6,960 bases of DNA from Rhodospirillales bacterium (lineage in GTDB: Bacteria > Pseudomonadota > Alphaproteobacteria > Rhodospirillales > Defluviicoccaceae): contig JAUXFS010000092.1 of NCBI GenBank assembly GCA_030622775.1, forward strand, positions 1-6,960, given 5' to 3'. The translations under genes were made by a program, and so were the position numbers. The notes under the pieces are model-generated. The model was not told the DNA's origin, did not search any database, and saw only the letters and a program-made list of their open reading frames with translations. Position 1 is the first letter of the stretch. Every line of letters starts with the position of its first letter. Below, in pieces: positions 4,886 to 6,960 of this stretch.

Positions 4886-6178
4886 TCAATCGACGAACGG
4901 ATCGCGGACCATGATCGTGTCTAGCCGGTCCGGGCTGGTGGAGAGCAGGTGCACCGGTGCCTGGATGATCTCCTCGATACGGCGGATGTACTTGACGGCG
5001 GTGGCCGGCAGGTCGGCCCAGGTCCGCGCGCCGCGGGTGCTGTCCGACCAGCCCTCCATGACTTCGTAGACCGGCTCCACCTTGGACTGGCTGACGGTGA
5101 ACGCCGGCAGGTAGTCAATCACCTCACCGTCGAGGCGATAGCCGACACACACCTTGATCTCGTCGAAACCGTCGAGCACGTCGAGCTTGGTCAACGCGAT
5201 GCCGCGGATGCCGTTGACCTTCACCGCCTGGCGCACCATCACCGCGTCGAACCAGCCGCAGCGGCGGGCCCTGCCGGTCACCGTTCCGAATTCCTTGCCC
5301 CGCTCGCCGAGGGTCCGGCCGACCTCGTCGTCGAGCTCCGTCGGGAAGGGTCCGCTGCCGACGCGGGTCGTGTACGCCTTGGTGATACCGAGAACGTAGT
5401 CGAGCACACCCGGTCCCAGACCGGACCCAGCCGCCGCCTGTCCGGCGACGGTGGTCGACGACGTCACGAACGGATAGGTGCCGTGATCGATGTCGAGCAT
5501 GGTGCCCTGGGCGCCCTCGAACAGGATCCGCTTTCCGGCCCGGCGAACCTCGTCAAGGGTCTTCCACACGGTGTCGGCGTACGGCAGAACGCTGGGCGCT
5601 ATGGCCAACAGCTCGGCAAGCAGCTCGCCGTGGTTCACTTCCGGCATGCCGAGGCCGCGCAGCAAGGCATTGTGATGAAGGAGCAGGGTGTCGAGCTTTT
5701 CCGCGATCACCTGGGTGTCGGCGAGGTCGCCGAGGCGGATCGCCCGGCGGCCGACCTTGTCTTCGTACGCGGGACCGATGCCTCGCCCGGTGGTGCCGAT
5801 CTTGGATCTCCCAAGCGCGTTTTCGCGGGCCTTGTCGAGGTTGCGATGCAGCGGCAGGATCAGTGGAGCGTTCTCGGCGATTCGCACGTTTTTGGGGCCG
5901 ATGTCGACGCCCTGCCCCCGCAGGATCTCGATTTCGGCAAGCAGTGCCCACGGGTCGAGGACGACGCCGTTGCCGATGATCGAGAGCTTGCCGGAACGGA
6001 CGACGCCCGATGGCAGCAGGCTGAGCTTGTAGGTTATGCCTTCGACGACAAGCGTGTGGCCGGCATTGTGACCGCCCTGGAATCGCACCACCACATCGGC
6101 GCGCTCCGACAACCAGTCGACGATCTTTCCCTTGCCTTCGTCTCCCCACTGCGATCCGACAACCACCACATTGGCCAT
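4886..6178 (-). CDS. purA: Adenylosuccinate synthetase
   Basis: The 430-residue cytoplasmic enzyme joins IMP and aspartate using GTP to form adenylosuccinate, the first committed step from IMP to AMP. The full length is the usual family length. The N-terminal signature GSQWGDEGKGK (8-18) contains the expected catalytic Asp13. GGHNAGHT (35-42) contains His41, the catalytic acid. Also present are TTGRGIGPAYEDK (129-141, IMP site), EGAQGTMLDIDHGTYPFVTSS (221-241), TTRVGSGPFPTEL (270-281) and TVTGRARRCGWFD (299-311, aspartate and IMP arginines). The guanine-recognition TKLDVLDG (330-337) and the C-terminal STSPDR (413-418) complete the set. All key residues appear intact. The ATG at 6178 has a G-rich AGGGG about ten bases upstream as ribosome-binding site. 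The gene begins 36 bases after the hisZ stop on the same strand, so co-transcription with hisZ is likely. Confidence 0.98.
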   Translation of the reverse strand: MANVVVVGSQWGDEGKGKIVDWLSERADVVVRFQGGHNAGHTLVVEGITYKLSLLPSGVVRSGKLSIIGNGVVLDPWALLAEIEILRGQGVDIGPKNVRIAENAPLILPLHRNLDKARENALGRSKIGTTGRGIGPAYEDKVGRRAIRLGDLADTQVIAEKLDTLLLHHNALLRGLGMPEVNHGELLAELLAIAPSVLPYADTVWKTLDEVRRAGKRILFEGAQGTMLDIDHGTYPFVTSSTTVAGQAAAGSGLGPGVLDYVLGITKAYTTRVGSGPFPTELDDEVGRTLGERGKEFGTVTGRARRCGWFDAVMVRQAVKVNGIRGIALTKLDVLDGFDEIKVCVGYRLDGEVIDYLPAFTVSQSKVEPVYEVMEGWSDSTRGARTWADLPATAVKYIRRIEEIIQAPVHLLSTSPDRLDTIMVRDPFVD

Positions 6179-6214
6179 AGCATTCTAACCCCTGTCTCCG
6201 GATTGGAGTTCCAA

Positions 6215-6960
6215 CTACAAAGCACGAACGTCGCCGTTCACGAAAACATGGCTGCACCTCAGCCGAGCCGCCTCGGCTTCCGGTTGCGAAGTCGGTTCCA
6301 GCCCGCCGATGGTGATCCAACCGGCCTCGCGAAGCCGCCGACCTTCATCGACCGAGGTCCCGGCCGGCAGAAACAGCCGAGGTGACCGCTTCTGGGCCGG
6401 CATCGCGCGCAACACCGAATCCATGAACAACGTAACACCGGTGGCGGGTTCGCCGCCCCCATCGCCGCTACCCGCGAAATAGCGGCCCCCCCAACCCAAT
6501 TCGCCTCTCACGTTACGGGCAAACAGGGTGAAAGTCACACCTGTATGGTACTCGAAACCCCTGTTTTCCACCGGATCTATGCTGAGGCTGAGTTCGGGCG
6601 CACCGGCCCGGACGCCCTCGAAAACCGCCGCCAGCGCCGCCCGTTCGGCAGCCGCGGCAGGAGGAAGGGGAGCCTGCATCAATGCGGCAAGGGACTCCTC
6701 CGCCGGGCCGGTCGCGGCGACCAGGGTCGACAAAAGCGCCGCCGTCGCATCGCCGATGACCGGGGCCATATCGCCGACGTCGACCATGTCCTTTCGGTCG
6801 AGGGCGGTTCGAAGCCGGGAACTCGCTTCGGCATCGAGGGCGAAATCGGCAAGGATCGACGGCACCAAAGTCGGCAGCCCGAGGTCCACCGTGAGATCGG
6901 TGAGTCCCAGTTCCTCGACGGCCGCGGCGGCCATGAGGATCACCAAGTCGGAGGCCAAGC
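6215..6960 (-). CDS. hisZ: ATP phosphoribosyltransferase regulatory subunit HisZ, C-terminal part
   Basis: The gene enters from the right edge; the last 247 codons and the TAG stop (6217-6215) are in the window, and roughly the first third is missing. The TTG at 6958 is an internal codon, not a start. HisZ is a histidyl-tRNA-synthetase-like protein without aminoacylation activity. It forms a complex with the short HisG and is needed for the first, histidine-inhibited step of histidine synthesis. Counting from the first visible codon, the segment shows LTVDLGLPTLVP (22-33), the substrate-site block DPVENRGFEYHTG (128-140) equivalent to the HisRS motif that reads RGxxYYTG, then GWGGRY (155-160). 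The class II motif 3 region (PATGVTLFMDSVLRAM, 171-186) lacks the GxER arginine of true synthetases, which supports HisZ over HisS. The hisZ-purA order, familiar from Rhodospirillales, also agrees. A run of seven C (6486-6492) lies within GWGGRY in the correct frame. Confidence 0.93.
   Translation of the reverse strand, partial: LASDLVILMAAAAVEELGLTDLTVDLGLPTLVPSILADFALDAEASSRLRTALDRKDMVDVGDMAPVIGDATAALLSTLVAATGPAEESLAALMQAPLPPAAAAERAALAAVFEGVRAGAPELSLSIDPVENRGFEYHTGVTFTLFARNVRGELGWGGRYFAGSGDGGGEPATGVTLFMDSVLRAMPAQKRSPRLFLPAGTSVDEGRRLREAGWITIGGLEPTSQPEAEAARLRCSHVFVNGDVRAL

Noticed and set aside
2637..5069. An 810-codon open frame on the plus strand opposite the pseudokinase gene and the end of purA
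   Set aside because: Its translation is rich in Arg, Gly, Pro and Gln without domain motifs. It covers the complement of two well-supported genes and a non-coding gap, and no good ribosome-binding site precedes it. GC-rich codon use produces such long antisense frames.
4949..6385. A 478-codon open frame on the plus strand opposite purA and hisZ
   Set aside because: It is the mirror of purA, whose motifs are complete, and the protein is low-complexity in character with no recognisable domain.
6486..6492. Run of seven C as a possible frameshift in hisZ
   Set aside because: The frame reads GWGGRY correctly across it and remains open to the stop, so no frameshift is indicated.

Overview
The window looks like chromosomal DNA of a GC-rich alphaproteobacterium, most likely a Rhodospirillales-type member. 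The evidence is the gene set hisZ-purA-rpoH-rluD, an RpoH with a canonical RpoH box, and a divergently oriented DUF6476-like membrane protein next to rluD. There are no rRNA or tRNA genes, CRISPR arrays, transposases or integrases. Six genes or gene parts cover nearly everything, and the longest gene-free stretch is about 125 bases.

Layout from left to right. Bases 1-157 (minus) hold the N-terminal part of a small single-pass membrane protein. Divergent from it, with only 24 bases between start codons, is rluD (182-1150, plus), a 23S rRNA pseudouridine synthase. An AT-rich stretch of about 120 bases carries a good sigma70-like promoter and a structured leader for rpoH (1274-2158, plus), the heat-shock sigma factor. 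Facing rpoH on the minus strand is a two-gene unit: a 679-residue protein with a degenerate protein-kinase-like domain and a C-terminal membrane anchor (4760-2721), then a 162-residue protein with four predicted membrane segments (2709-2221). Upstream of these, also on the minus strand, are purA (6178-4886) and the C-terminal two thirds of hisZ (from 6960 to 6215), which runs off the right edge.

The conserved genes are housekeeping: ribosome maturation (rluD), heat-shock transcription (rpoH), AMP synthesis (purA) and the first step of histidine synthesis (hisZ). hisZ and purA are 36 bases apart and probably co-transcribed.

The most interesting part is the pseudokinase/membrane-protein pair. 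It is bracketed by two exact copies of a 16-base sequence with dyad symmetry, at 2162-2177 (just after the rpoH stop) and 4810-4825 (between purA and the pseudokinase gene). The pair can be read as a cassette placed between the convergent ends of rpoH and purA. Alternatively, the repeats may be terminator-like or dispersed elements that happen to flank it. The sequence alone does not decide between these.
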